A stretch of 26,887 nucleotides of DNA from DASYAE01 sp036501535 (GCA_036501535.1 DASYAE010000278.1:1-26887), one strand, 5' to 3'; counted from the stretch's first letter, positions 17,244-25,552 are shown. Notes: generated by a model not told the origin, from the sequence alone. Made by a program: numbers and translations.

Positions 17244-18403
17244 GCGCCGAGACGGCCGGCCCCCGGCGGATCCTGATGGTCGTGCACCACTATCCGCCGC
17301 ACGTCGGTGGGATGGAGATCGTGGCGTGGTCCGAGGCCACGCGGCTCGCCGCGCTCGGGCACGAGGTCACGGTGCTGACCAGTTCCGCGCGCAGCAGCGT
17401 CGTCTCCGAGGACGGCGTGCGCGTCGTGCGGGTCGCCGCGTGGAACGGCCTCGAGGACCGCATGGGCGTGCCGTTCCCGTTGTTCTCGCCGCGGATCCTG
17501 GTCCGGGCGGTCCGGCTGGCCCGGTGGGCGCAGCTGATCCATGTGCATGACTGCTTCTACCTGAGCTCCTGGAGCGCGGGCCTCGGCGCGGTGCTCGCGC
17601 GCCGCCCGCTCGTGCTCAGCCAGCATGTCGGGCTGGTCGACCACCCCTCCGGCGCGGTCCGCGCGATCCAGCGGCTGGTCTACCGGATCGCCGGGCGGCC
17701 GCTGGTGCGCCGGGCCGGCCGGGTCTTCGTGATCAACGAGTACGTGGCCCGGTTCGTGGCCGGCCTCGGCGCCGCGCCGGGCAAGGTCGTGGTGCTCTCC
17801 AACGGAGCGGATCCGGACCGGTTCCGCCCCGCGGCCGACCAGCGCGAGCGGGAGGAGCTGCGCAAACAGTACAACCTGCCGCTGGACCGGCCGCTCGCCC
17901 TGTTCGTCGGCCGCCTGGTGCCGAAGAAGGGTATTGACATCGCTCTGGCCGCGCACGCGGCGAACTCCGGCGAGTTCGACCTCGTGGCAGCCGGCTCCGG
18001 GGACGCCGGCGCGCTCGCGGACCGCCCCGGCGTGCACTTCCTCGGCAGCCTGACGCAGGACCAGGTGGCCGACGCCTTCCGGGCCTGTGACCTGTTCGTG
18101 CTGCCCACCGTCGGCGAGGTCTTCCCGCTGGTGGTCCAGGAGGCGATGCGCAGCGGCCTGCCGGTCGTCACCACGGACGAGCCGGACTACGCGGCCGCCG
18201 GCGTGGACCCGGGCGGCATGGCCCTGGTTCCCCGCGACGCGGCCGCCGTCGGCGCGGCCATCTGCGAGATCGCCGCGGACGAGCGGACGCGCGAGCGGAT
18301 GAGCGCCTATTCCCTGGCCTACGCGCAGGAGCGGTTCTCCTGGACCGCGCACGTCGACCTCCTGCGGGAGAACTACGCGGCCGTCACGGACCGGCCCCGA
18401 TGA
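17240..18403 (+). CDS. GT4-family glycosyltransferase
   Basis: This 387-residue GT-B enzyme carries HHYPPHVGGMEIV near its start, a binding loop VLSNGADPDRF, LFVGRLVPKKGIDIAL, and the E-x7-E pair Glu293/Glu301 in VGEVFPLVVQEAMRSGLPVV. The start is a rare TTG at 17240 (TTGA overlap with the previous stop), with GGAG (17228-17231) 8 nt upstream; the next in-frame ATG would remove the first beta strand. The long open frame upstream is only a shadow of the previous gene. It is only distantly similar to the GT4 at 13711 and probably adds a different residue of the repeat unit. It overlaps the next gene by ATGA. Confidence 0.9.
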   Translation: MSAETAGPRRILMVVHHYPPHVGGMEIVAWSEATRLAALGHEVTVLTSSARSSVVSEDGVRVVRVAAWNGLEDRMGVPFPLFSPRILVRAVRLARWAQLIHVHDCFYLSSWSAGLGAVLARRPLVLSQHVGLVDHPSGAVRAIQRLVYRIAGRPLVRRAGRVFVINEYVARFVAGLGAAPGKVVVLSNGADPDRFRPAADQREREELRKQYNLPLDRPLALFVGRLVPKKGIDIALAAHAANSGEFDLVAAGSGDAGALADRPGVHFLGSLTQDQVADAFRACDLFVLPTVGEVFPLVVQEAMRSGLPVVTTDEPDYAAAGVDPGGMALVPRDAAAVGAAICEIAADERTRERMSAYSLAYAQERFSWTAHVDLLRENYAAVTDRPR

Positions 18404-18894
18404 ACCCCAGACTGCGCGCCGCCGCCGAGGTCGTCCTGGTCCACGGCCTGCTCGGCTGGATCTACGTCGCCGCGTTGGCCGCGGTCTACCCGAACGCCCT
18501 CGGCCAGCACATCGCGGCGGTGCTGCCGCTGCGGCGCGACACCTTCGGAGCGCTGGCGTTCGCCGCCTCGGCGCTGGCCGCGGTGTCGCTCCAGACCCGC
18601 ACCGGCCGGTTCTGGGCCCGCCGTAGCCTGTCCGGCCCCGGCCTGACCCGCGCCGTGCTCAACGTCGTCGTGGTCTACGGCCTGCTGACGTGGGCCTATC
18701 TCTGCGTCAACTCGCTGTCCCACCCGTGGAGCACGGGCCTTCAGGTCACGCATTTCGTGTCCCGGCCGAGCGAGGGCACCACGGCAGTGTTCTGCTTCGC
18801 GGCCTCCGCAGTCTGCCTCTTCCTGGTCCGCAGCGCGGCCGGGGACGCGGACGGCGGCGCGCGAGAATGCACGGATGACAGCGGCCATGGCTAG
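18400..18894 (+). CDS. Small four-helix membrane protein of unknown function
   Basis: This 164-residue protein has about four hydrophobic segments (roughly 8-30, 48-65, 84-105 and 127-146) with short polar loops and a hydrophilic acidic C-terminus. I do not recognise the family. The ATG overlaps the previous stop by 4 nt, and its end overlaps the flippase gene by 20 nt, so it is embedded in the operon and very likely works with the glycan assembly proteins. Possible roles are a partner of the flippase or polymerase, or a small lipid-linked-sugar carrier protein; none is shown by the sequence. Confidence 0.75.
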   Translation: MNPRLRAAAEVVLVHGLLGWIYVAALAAVYPNALGQHIAAVLPLRRDTFGALAFAASALAAVSLQTRTGRFWARRSLSGPGLTRAVLNVVVVYGLLTWAYLCVNSLSHPWSTGLQVTHFVSRPSEGTTAVFCFAASAVCLFLVRSAAGDADGGARECTDDSGHG

Positions 18895-20395
18895 GCACTC
18901 CCGCTCCACGATCAAGATCGTGGAGAGCTCGCTGTTCCTGATGTCGTCCACCGGCCTGACCGCCGGGTTCGGCTTCCTGTTCTGGATCGTGGTGGACCGC
19001 AGCTACAGCCCGGAGCGGGTAGGGCTGGCCACCTCGCTGATCAACGCCATATCGCTGATCTCGTACCTCGCCCTGTTCGGGCTCAACACCCTGCTCATCC
19101 GGTTCCCGGCGAAGGGCGCGGCGCGCAACAGCCAGGTGACCCGCGGCCTGCTGGTCAGCGGGGTCAGCGCGCTGGCTTTCGGCGGCGCCTTCCTGGCCCT
19201 GCTGCCCTGGGTCGGCCCGAAGCTGGAGTTCGTCCGGGCCGACCCCGGGTACGCGCTGCTCTTCGTCGGGTTCTGCGGCCTGGCCGCGGTGAACCTGATG
19301 ACCGACTCGGTCTTCATGGCGGCCCGGCTGCCGCAGTACAACATGTTGGTCGACGGGCTGATCCAGAGCCTGTCGAAGCTGGCCATGCCGCTGCTGCTGG
19401 TCACCTTCGGCGCGATAGGGATCGTGGCGTCCACCGGCATCGGCTACGCGGTGGCGGTGGTCGCCTCGCTGGTGGCGATGTACTGGCGGCTCGGCTTCCG
19501 GTTCGACCTGCGCACGCCGGACAGCGGGCTGCGCGAGAACGCCCGCTACTCGCTGGCGAACTACGGCTCCGCGCTGCTCAACCTGGTGCCGCAGCTGGCG
19601 CTGCCGATGATCGCGCTGCAGCGGCTGGGCAGCGAGGCCGAGGCCTACTACTTCATGGCCTTCCAGATCGCCAACATCCTGTACACGGCCTCGCACTCGA
19701 TCGGGGACGCCACCTTCTCCGAGGCCTCGCACGACGTCTCCCGCCTAGCGGAGTGCCTGCGCCGGTCCGCCAAGCTCAACGTGGTCATCCTCCTGCCGGC
19801 CGTCGTCGCGATGTCGCTGGCGGCGGGCCTGGTCCTCGAACTGTTCGGGCAGACCTACGCCGTCCACGCGCGCAGCCTGCTGGTGCTGCTGGCGGCCGGG
19901 GCGATGGCCGTCGCCTTCAACAACTGGAGCAGCAACGCGCTGCGGGTCGCCGGCGCGGTGCGGCCGATGGTGGCCAGCAACGTCGTCTACGCCGCGGTCT
20001 CGATCGGGATGGCCCAGGCCCTCGGCGGCCGCGGCCTGCTCTGGATCGGCTGGGCCTGGGTCGCCGGGAACCTGCTGTCCGGCTTCGTTGCGGCGGCGTA
20101 TGTGCCGACCAGCATGGCGAGCCTCGCGCCGGGGTCGGCGCCGGCCGCCGAGGCCGCGGAGGAGCCGGAGAAGGAGAAGCGGCCGGCGCGGGTCGCCATG
20201 GTCGACGAGACGATGCCGCTGGCGCTGCCCTGGGTCGTGCGCGATGTCAGCCGCAGTGGCAGGCCGCTGGTGCACGACCGGCCGACCGAGCCGATCACCC
20301 GCATCCCGCATCCCGCCGGCGATTTCGGCGGCGACATGGCGGTGCGCGAGCGCGGGCCCGTGCCCTCGGAGAAGGAGGGTTCGCACACGTGGTGA
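18875..20395 (+). CDS. Polysaccharide flippase (Wzx/MOP family) with long cytoplasmic tail
   Basis: This 506-residue protein has about 12 hydrophobic segments in the first 410 residues. The N-terminal sequence (SSTGLTAGFGFLFWIVVDR, then RVGLATSLINAISLISYLALFGL) is typical of MOP-superfamily exporters of the Wzx type, which move lipid-linked oligosaccharides across the membrane. After the last helix, residues about 412-506 form a charged cytoplasmic tail with several Thr/Ser-Pro-like sites (DETMPL, RPTEPITRIP). Most Wzx proteins end soon after the last helix, so the tail is an extra. The ATG at 18875 overlaps the preceding gene by 20 nt; an ATG at 18887 is an alternative. Export partners would be the GT4 enzymes and the membrane protein upstream. 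Confidence 0.9.
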   Translation: MTAAMARHSRSTIKIVESSLFLMSSTGLTAGFGFLFWIVVDRSYSPERVGLATSLINAISLISYLALFGLNTLLIRFPAKGAARNSQVTRGLLVSGVSALAFGGAFLALLPWVGPKLEFVRADPGYALLFVGFCGLAAVNLMTDSVFMAARLPQYNMLVDGLIQSLSKLAMPLLLVTFGAIGIVASTGIGYAVAVVASLVAMYWRLGFRFDLRTPDSGLRENARYSLANYGSALLNLVPQLALPMIALQRLGSEAEAYYFMAFQIANILYTASHSIGDATFSEASHDVSRLAECLRRSAKLNVVILLPAVVAMSLAAGLVLELFGQTYAVHARSLLVLLAAGAMAVAFNNWSSNALRVAGAVRPMVASNVVYAAVSIGMAQALGGRGLLWIGWAWVAGNLLSGFVAAAYVPTSMASLAPGSAPAAEAAEEPEKEKRPARVAMVDETMPLALPWVVRDVSRSGRPLVHDRPTEPITRIPHPAGDFGGDMAVRERGPVPSEKEGSHTW

Positions 20396-20453
20396 AGGAT
20401 TCCCGCGCACGCCGAGGCACGCCGGGACAACGTCTGGAAGGGCCCGCAGTCCG

Positions 20454-21776
20454 GTGAAAGCAGTCATCGTCAACGCCTTCGAGCGCAACAACCGCGGCGA
20501 CGCGGCCCTGCTCGACGTGATGATCTCCCAGGTCCGGCAGGCGTTTCCGCAGGCCGAGATCGTGATCTGCGGCTTCGAGGACCCGGCCGCCCATCCGGAG
20601 GTCTGGGGCACCCGCAACCTCGGCTCCATCCGCAGGTACAGCGCCGACGAGAGCATCGGCCGGGTCAGGCGGATGCTGCGCAAATCGCTGGTGGCGGCGG
20701 TCGCTCTGGCCCTGGCCGCCGGGCTCGGCCGGCGTCCGGCGGCGGCGCTGTGCCGGGTCCTGCCGCGCGAGCTCGCCGGAGAGCTGTCCGCCATCGCCTC
20801 GGCCGACCTGGTGGTCAGCCTCGGCGGCGGCTACCTGCACGGCGGCGCCGGGCTGGACTACGACCTGAGCATCGGCTTCCTGCTGCTCCCGCTCTGGATC
20901 GCCGAGCGCTTCGGCGTGCCGGTGGTCCTGGGCCCGCAGTCCTTCGGCCCGTTCCCGACCCGGTTCCAGCGGCTCGGCGTGCGCCGGGTGCTGGCCCGCG
21001 CCTTCGCCGTGTCCACCCGGGAGGACATCAGCCGCGCGATGCTGGTGGAATGCGGGGTGCCCGAAAGGGTTCTGCGACGCGACGTGGACAGCGCCTTCGC
21101 CTTCGCCCCGGCGTGCGAGCGCGACTGGCGCGCCGAGCTGGAGGTCCCGGCCGGGGCCGAGCTCATCGTGGTGACCATGCGGTCCTATCTGGAGCCCGCG
21201 GCGCAAGAGGCCTACGAGCGCGAGATGGCGAGCGGGATCGAGCGGGTCCTGGGCGCGGACGAGCGCCGGTTCGTGGTGCTCGCGCCTCAGGTGACCTGTG
21301 AGTTCCAGGACGACGACGACCGCCTGGTGCACCGGCGGGTCGCGCAGCGGATCGGCCGCCCCCGGCTGGTGATGATCGACGACGCCTCGGTTAGCCACCG
21401 CGACGTCTATGCGCTCTACGGCTGCGCAGACCTGACGGTCGCCACCCGGTTCCACTCGGCGATCTTCAGCCTGGGCCAGTGCGTCCCGTGCGTGGTGCTC
21501 AACTACGCGAACAAGGGCCTCGGGATCATGCGCGAGCTCGGCTTCGAGCAGTGGGTCGCGGACATGTCCTCGGTGACGGCGGACTGGCTGGTCGAGCGGG
21601 TCGACCGGGCCCTTGCGGACGGCGACTACCGGCTCGGCCTGCAGAAGGCCATCCCCGGCTACCGGGCCGAGGTGGCGCGCTTCGTGGAGGTGCTGCGTTC
21701 GGCCGTCCCGGCGGCCGCGGCTCCGGACGCGTCATCAGCCGCGCCCTCGGACAGTCCGGCGAAGAGCGACGCGTAG
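20454..21776 (+). CDS. Polysaccharide pyruvyl transferase family protein
   Basis: This 440-residue enzyme belongs to the family that transfers pyruvate from phosphoenolpyruvate to sugars as a ketal (CsaB/WcaK type). Visible landmarks are NNRGDAALLDVM at the start, SLGGGYLHGG, GPQSFGPFPTRFQ, the STREDIS stretch, and TRFHSAIFSLGQCVPCVVLNY near the C-terminus. Pyruvylation adds negative charge to exopolysaccharides or wall polymers and, in some Gram-positives, makes anchoring sites for SLH proteins. The GTG at 20454 follows GGAAGGG (20436-20442); the frame is open upstream but lies over the flippase gene. Its last 118 bases overlap the end of the convergent GT4 gene, where it encodes an Ala/Ser-rich tail. 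Confidence 0.9.
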   Translation: MKAVIVNAFERNNRGDAALLDVMISQVRQAFPQAEIVICGFEDPAAHPEVWGTRNLGSIRRYSADESIGRVRRMLRKSLVAAVALALAAGLGRRPAAALCRVLPRELAGELSAIASADLVVSLGGGYLHGGAGLDYDLSIGFLLLPLWIAERFGVPVVLGPQSFGPFPTRFQRLGVRRVLARAFAVSTREDISRAMLVECGVPERVLRRDVDSAFAFAPACERDWRAELEVPAGAELIVVTMRSYLEPAAQEAYEREMASGIERVLGADERRFVVLAPQVTCEFQDDDDRLVHRRVAQRIGRPRLVMIDDASVSHRDVYALYGCADLTVATRFHSAIFSLGQCVPCVVLNYANKGLGIMRELGFEQWVADMSSVTADWLVERVDRALADGDYRLGLQKAIPGYRAEVARFVEVLRSAVPAAAAPDASSAAPSDSPAKSDA

Positions 21777-22894
21777 CGCTTCACCACGAGCGGCCAGGCG
21801 AACTGCCGCTCGGCGCGCGCCCGGCCGGCCGCGCCCAACCGGGCCGCGAGCGCCGGGTCGGTGAGGATCCTGCGACAGGCGGCGGCCAGCTCCTGGGTGT
21901 CGCCCGGCTTGACGATCAGCGCGGTCTCGCCGCCGTTCAGCATGTAGGCCAGGCTGCCCACGTCCGAGGCCACCACCGGCGTCGCGCACGCCATCGCCTC
22001 GATCACCACCGTGCCGGCAACCTCGGCGTTCGTAGTGGAGGGCAGCACCAGGACGGCCGCCTCCCGGATCGCCGCCACCAGCGCGTCACCGGTCAGCGCG
22101 CCGGTCGCCTCGACCCGGTCGCGCACCCCGAGCCGGTCCGCCTGCGCCAGGTGGTCCGCGACCGCGTTGCCCTCACCGACGAGCTTGAGCCGGAGTCCGG
22201 GAACGTCCTTGAGCAGGACGAACGCATCGACGAGCACATCGATGCCCTTCCACCGCGAGGTGCGCTCCATCCGGCCCACGTAGACCAGCTCGGGCCGCCG
22301 GCCGGCCGCCGGCCCGGGAGTGAACCGGGTGATGTCGACGCCCGGGGCGATCAGCTCCGCGCCGGGCAGCGGCGCGGCGAGGGACGAAGGGCCGACCGGC
22401 ACCGGCACGTCGCAGCGGGCGAACACCCGGGGCAGCACCCAGCGCTCGTAGGCCGCGATGATCCGGTCGGCCAGGCCGGAACCGGTGACGCCCTTGTGCA
22501 TCGTGCCGCCGTGGTAGGTGACGACCACTCGGCGCCGGCCGGCGCTGAGAACCGCGATGTCGCCGAGGCCGGGGACCGGCGCGTGCGCGTTCACGATCGA
22601 GGCGCCGGTGCGCCGCAGCCACCGGCGCACCTGGAACGGCCACAGCGGACTGAGCGGAGTGTTGGAGACGCGCAGCCAGATGCCGAGGCGGATCACGAAC
22701 ACGCCGTCCTCGACCGCCGTGACCGTCCGCTTCCCGCTCGGCCGCGTCGTGATCACCACGGGTGTGAAGTCGCCGCCGGCCGCCAGGCCCTGGGCCAGCT
22801 GGGCCACGTAGCGCTCGACGCCGCCGATCTTGGGCGGGTAATAGGGCGTCACCAGGGCCACCGTGGTCGCGCCGATCGGCTTGGCGGGCTTCAT
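21659..22894 (-). CDS. GT4-family glycosyltransferase
   Basis: This 411-residue GT-B enzyme begins with VALVTPYYPPKIGGVERYV, contains VTYHGGTMHKG, LVYVGRMERTSRWKGIDVL, LVGEGN and the E-x7-E pair Glu291/Glu299 in NAEVAGTVVIEAMACATPVV. Its ATG (22894-22892) overlaps the stop of the upstream gene as ATGA and has GGGAG about 11 nt upstream, inside that gene. An open frame continues upstream but runs over the neighbouring gene. The last 38 residues are low-complexity and are encoded antisense to the end of the pyruvyl transferase gene; a shorter product would keep the whole catalytic domain. Confidence 0.92.
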   Translation of the reverse strand: MKPAKPIGATTVALVTPYYPPKIGGVERYVAQLAQGLAAGGDFTPVVITTRPSGKRTVTAVEDGVFVIRLGIWLRVSNTPLSPLWPFQVRRWLRRTGASIVNAHAPVPGLGDIAVLSAGRRRVVVTYHGGTMHKGVTGSGLADRIIAAYERWVLPRVFARCDVPVPVGPSSLAAPLPGAELIAPGVDITRFTPGPAAGRRPELVYVGRMERTSRWKGIDVLVDAFVLLKDVPGLRLKLVGEGNAVADHLAQADRLGVRDRVEATGALTGDALVAAIREAAVLVLPSTTNAEVAGTVVIEAMACATPVVASDVGSLAYMLNGGETALIVKPGDTQELAAACRRILTDPALAARLGAAGRARAERQFAWPLVVKRYASLFAGLSEGAADDASGAAAAGTAERSTSTKRATSAR

Positions 22895-24072
22895 CGGTCG
22901 CTGATCTCCCGGTAGCAGTCGATGATCCGGTCGAGGAATCGCGGCACCTCGTACTGGCCGGCCCGCGCCCGCGAGCCCCGGCCCAGCCGGGCCTGTAGCG
23001 CCTCGTCGCCGAGCACCGACTCCAGGGCCCGCGCCAGCTGGTCCCGGTCCCCGGCCTCGACCAGCACGCCGTTGTCCTCGCCGACCAGCTCGGGCAGGCC
23101 GCCGACCCGCGAGGCGACCAGCGGGCGGCCGAGCAGCAGCGCCTCCAGCGCCACGGTGGGGAAGTTCTCCGGCCACAGCGAGGGGATGGCCACCGCCGCC
23201 GCGCGGGACATCATCGAGCGCACCGATTCCGGGGCCTGCCAGCCGTGGAACCGCACCACGCCCGCCTCGACGAGATCGGCGGCCGAGCGTTCGAGGCCTT
23301 CCCGCTCCGGCCCGTCCCCGACGATGCCGAGCCGCACTTTGACGCCCCGCTCGTGCAACTGCCGCACAGCCGCGACCAGGATGTGAACGCCCTTGACGGC
23401 CACCAGCCGGCCGACGCAGAGCACGAGGTCGCCGTCCGACGGCCCGGGACCGTCCGCCTGCGCCGTCTCTTCGCCGGGCATCTCCTCGACGCCGTTGGCC
23501 AGCACGCAGACCGGCACCCGGCCGGCGTCGCGGCGCACCGCCTCGGCGAAGTACCCGCTCGGCGCGATGATCCGGTCGATCCGGCGCAGCCACAGCAGAT
23601 AGGCGGGGCGTTGCAGGAACCGCAGATAGAGGTAGTGGGCGCGGTCCGGCATGCTCAGCGCGCCGCCGCTGGCGGACGGCAGGTTCCAGCGCAGCAGTTC
23701 GAGCGTCCAGTCCTCGGGCCCGTGCACCGTCAGCACGCGCGGCAGGGAGCGGGTCGCGGCCAGCACGGCGGGGCTGAATTCGCCGATCGTGTGCAGGTGG
23801 ACGCAGTCCGGCCGGAAGTCCGCGATGAGCCGCCGGGTCCGCGTGTAGGCGGGTCGGTTCCAGAAGTACCCGGCCAGGCGGGCCGCCGCGCCTCCGCGAA
23901 CCGCCGGGACCACCTCGTCGGCGAAGCAGGCCTTGTCCTCGTCCAGCAGATGGTCGGTCGCCAGCACGCGCACTTCGTGCCCCCGCGCGCGCAACCCCTC
24001 GGCGATGATGCGCACGCTCTTCTCCGCGCCCCCCGCCTCGAAGCCGACGTTCACGATCTGCAGAACGCGCAT
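22891..24072 (-). CDS. GT4-family glycosyltransferase
   Basis: This 393-residue GT-B enzyme starts MRVLQIVNVGFEAGGAEKSV and has the usual order of motifs: VHLHTIGEF, VLTVHGPEDW, VLCVGRLVAVKGVHIL, IVGDGPEREGL, and the E-x7-E pair Glu302/Glu310 in SLWPENFPTVALEALLLGRP. The SLWPENFP version of the donor-site loop is common in enzymes that build capsule or exopolysaccharide. It is the second gene of a minus-strand operon: 16 nt separate it from the hydrolase gene upstream, and its stop overlaps the next GT4 start. The substrate is not known. Confidence 0.92.
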   Translation of the reverse strand: MRVLQIVNVGFEAGGAEKSVRIIAEGLRARGHEVRVLATDHLLDEDKACFADEVVPAVRGGAAARLAGYFWNRPAYTRTRRLIADFRPDCVHLHTIGEFSPAVLAATRSLPRVLTVHGPEDWTLELLRWNLPSASGGALSMPDRAHYLYLRFLQRPAYLLWLRRIDRIIAPSGYFAEAVRRDAGRVPVCVLANGVEEMPGEETAQADGPGPSDGDLVLCVGRLVAVKGVHILVAAVRQLHERGVKVRLGIVGDGPEREGLERSAADLVEAGVVRFHGWQAPESVRSMMSRAAAVAIPSLWPENFPTVALEALLLGRPLVASRVGGLPELVGEDNGVLVEAGDRDQLARALESVLGDEALQARLGRGSRARAGQYEVPRFLDRIIDCYREISDR

Positions 24073-24088
24073 GGTCCCGGGCCGCCGC

Positions 24089-25312
24089 CTACCGGGAGCA
24101 GCCGCAGGCCGCGATGGCGGCTTTCAGCGCGAAGAAGGCCGGCCGCGCGTTGCCGTTCGCGTCGCGCAGGCCCCAGTAGAGGTCCTGCGAGGGGATGTCC
24201 TGCTCCGAGAACCAGAAGTCGACAGCCACGTTGGGGTTCGTCGACACGGTCTTGACCAGGTCGGTGGCGTAGGCGGCCTGCTCTTGAAGCTGGCTCGCGG
24301 TGGCCACGGTCCCGGCCGGCGGGTTGGCGCCGTCGTACTCGTTGGTCCCGGACTCGGTGATCCAGAACTGCACCCGCGCGTCGCCGTTCGCCTGCAGGAT
24401 GCTCAGCATGTTGCCGGGGGTGCTGGAGATGTCCTGGTAGTCGCCGGCGGCGCTGGCCAGGATCGGCGCCGAGAACGGGTGGAAGCTGACGGCGTTCACG
24501 TCCGTCATGCTGCCCTTGACCCCGGCCACACCGCTCAGGAACGTGTTCTGCGAGACGTAGCCGAGCGAGGGGTTGTCGGGCACCGCGGCGAGGCCGCCCA
24601 AGAGGATGACCGCGTTCGGGGAGACGCTGCGGATGGACTGCGACGCCGCGATGAGCATCTGCGCGTACGCGGCCGTGCTCGGGGCCGGCCACCAGCGCGC
24701 AGTGATGTTGGGCTCGTTCCAGATCTCCCACGCGCCCACGCCGCTCTGGTAGTGCTGCGCCGCGGCGCGCGCGAACCGGGCGAAGGCGGTGTCGTCCGGC
24801 GGGCAGAACTCGGTGTCGCTGACGCCCCGCTTGCAGGCCGCGGTCACGTCCCAGTACGGCGTGGCGTCCAGGATCGCGTCCACGTGCAGGCCCAGCGCCT
24901 GCGCCGTGCCGACCACCCGGTCGAACCCGGTCCAGTCGTATGTCAGGTCGTTTATGGGTTGGACCTGGTTCCACGGCAGGTCCACCCGGATCCAGGTGGC
25001 CCCCACCACGACCGCGTCCTGCAGGCTCTCCACCATCTGCGGCTGCGACTCGGCCAGCAGGGTGCTGGCGTAGTTGAGGCCGAACTCCATCTTGTGCGCC
25101 CCGGGCGCGAGCTTTTGTGTCGCGCTGGCGGTCGCGCTGGCCTTGGTGGAGGCGTGGGCACCCGTGGACGAGGCCGCCGAGCGCAGACTCGGGTTGTCGG
25201 TCATCCCCAGCGCGCCGGCCGTCGCGGCGCCGCAGGTGATGGCGAACGCGGCGGCGACGACGAGCCAGTGCCGGCGGCTCTTGCGGATCGGGATCCCCAC
25301 GCGCGGCACCAT
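24089..25312 (-). CDS. Membrane-tethered glycoside hydrolase, clan GH-A (GH39-like), second copy
   Basis: This 407-residue protein has a basic N-terminus, a signal anchor at about 17-35, an Ala/Ser/Thr-rich spacer (about 45-68) and a GH-A type domain. Key motifs are VGATWIRVDLPWNQVQP, GVGAWEIWNEPN with likely acid/base Glu200, and FWITESGTNEYD with likely nucleophile Glu320. Cys160 and Cys170 bracket a loop like the one in the paralogue at 7944-9080, and both read CPP-x-DD just after. The two proteins align along most of their length but are clearly diverged. This gene leads a three-gene minus-strand operon with two GT4 enzymes, which ties the hydrolase to polysaccharide synthesis. No clear ribosome site precedes the ATG. 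Confidence 0.85.
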   Translation of the reverse strand: MVPRVGIPIRKSRRHWLVVAAAFAITCGAATAGALGMTDNPSLRSAASSTGAHASTKASATASATQKLAPGAHKMEFGLNYASTLLAESQPQMVESLQDAVVVGATWIRVDLPWNQVQPINDLTYDWTGFDRVVGTAQALGLHVDAILDATPYWDVTAACKRGVSDTEFCPPDDTAFARFARAAAQHYQSGVGAWEIWNEPNITARWWPAPSTAAYAQMLIAASQSIRSVSPNAVILLGGLAAVPDNPSLGYVSQNTFLSGVAGVKGSMTDVNAVSFHPFSAPILASAAGDYQDISSTPGNMLSILQANGDARVQFWITESGTNEYDGANPPAGTVATASQLQEQAAYATDLVKTVSTNPNVAVDFWFSEQDIPSQDLYWGLRDANGNARPAFFALKAAIAACGCSR

Positions 25313-25347
25313 ACCGTGTCGGGCCGGATCGGGCGGAGATCGTCGAT

Positions 25348-25377
25348 TTGGCCGATCGCCGGGCGCTCCGGCATACT
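25348..25377 (+). promoter_or_regulatory. Likely promoter of the rpsJ (S10) operon
   Basis: TTGGCC (25348-25353), an 18-nt gap and CATACT (25372-25377) form a plausible vegetative promoter in the divergent spacer (25313-25872). Transcription would start near 25384 and give a leader of about 490 nt. A weaker pair, TTGCTA (25385-25390) and AGGAAT (25408-25413), lies just downstream. Confidence 0.4.
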
Positions 25378-25438
25378 GTTTCAGTTGCTAGGCGGAGGCA
25401 TGCCCTCAGGAATGCCCCGCGCACGGCCGGCCGCCGGC

Positions 25439-25552
25439 CCCGACCGAAGTCGGGAAGTCAATGGCCTGGCAGGGTGGCGACACAGGCGTCGGCGACTTCC
25501 GGCGGCCCGCGGTCATCAGCGATGGTGAGCAGCGGCAGGCTTCTGCCTGCCG
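25439..25552 (+). promoter_or_regulatory. Hairpins in the first part of the rpsJ leader
   Basis: CCCGAC (25439-25444) pairs with GTCGGG (25449-25454) around CGAA. CGGCAGGC (25533-25540) pairs perfectly with GCCTGCCG (25545-25552) around TTCT. Both lie before the conserved 29-nt block and could act in attenuation. No gene is supported in this leader. Confidence 0.4.

Noticed and set aside
7841..25312. Recent mobile-element insertion as the origin of the glycan locus
   Set aside because: I saw no transposase, integrase, tRNA or clear terminal repeats at either boundary; the shared 29-nt block lies outside the locus, in operon leaders, and is better explained as regulatory.
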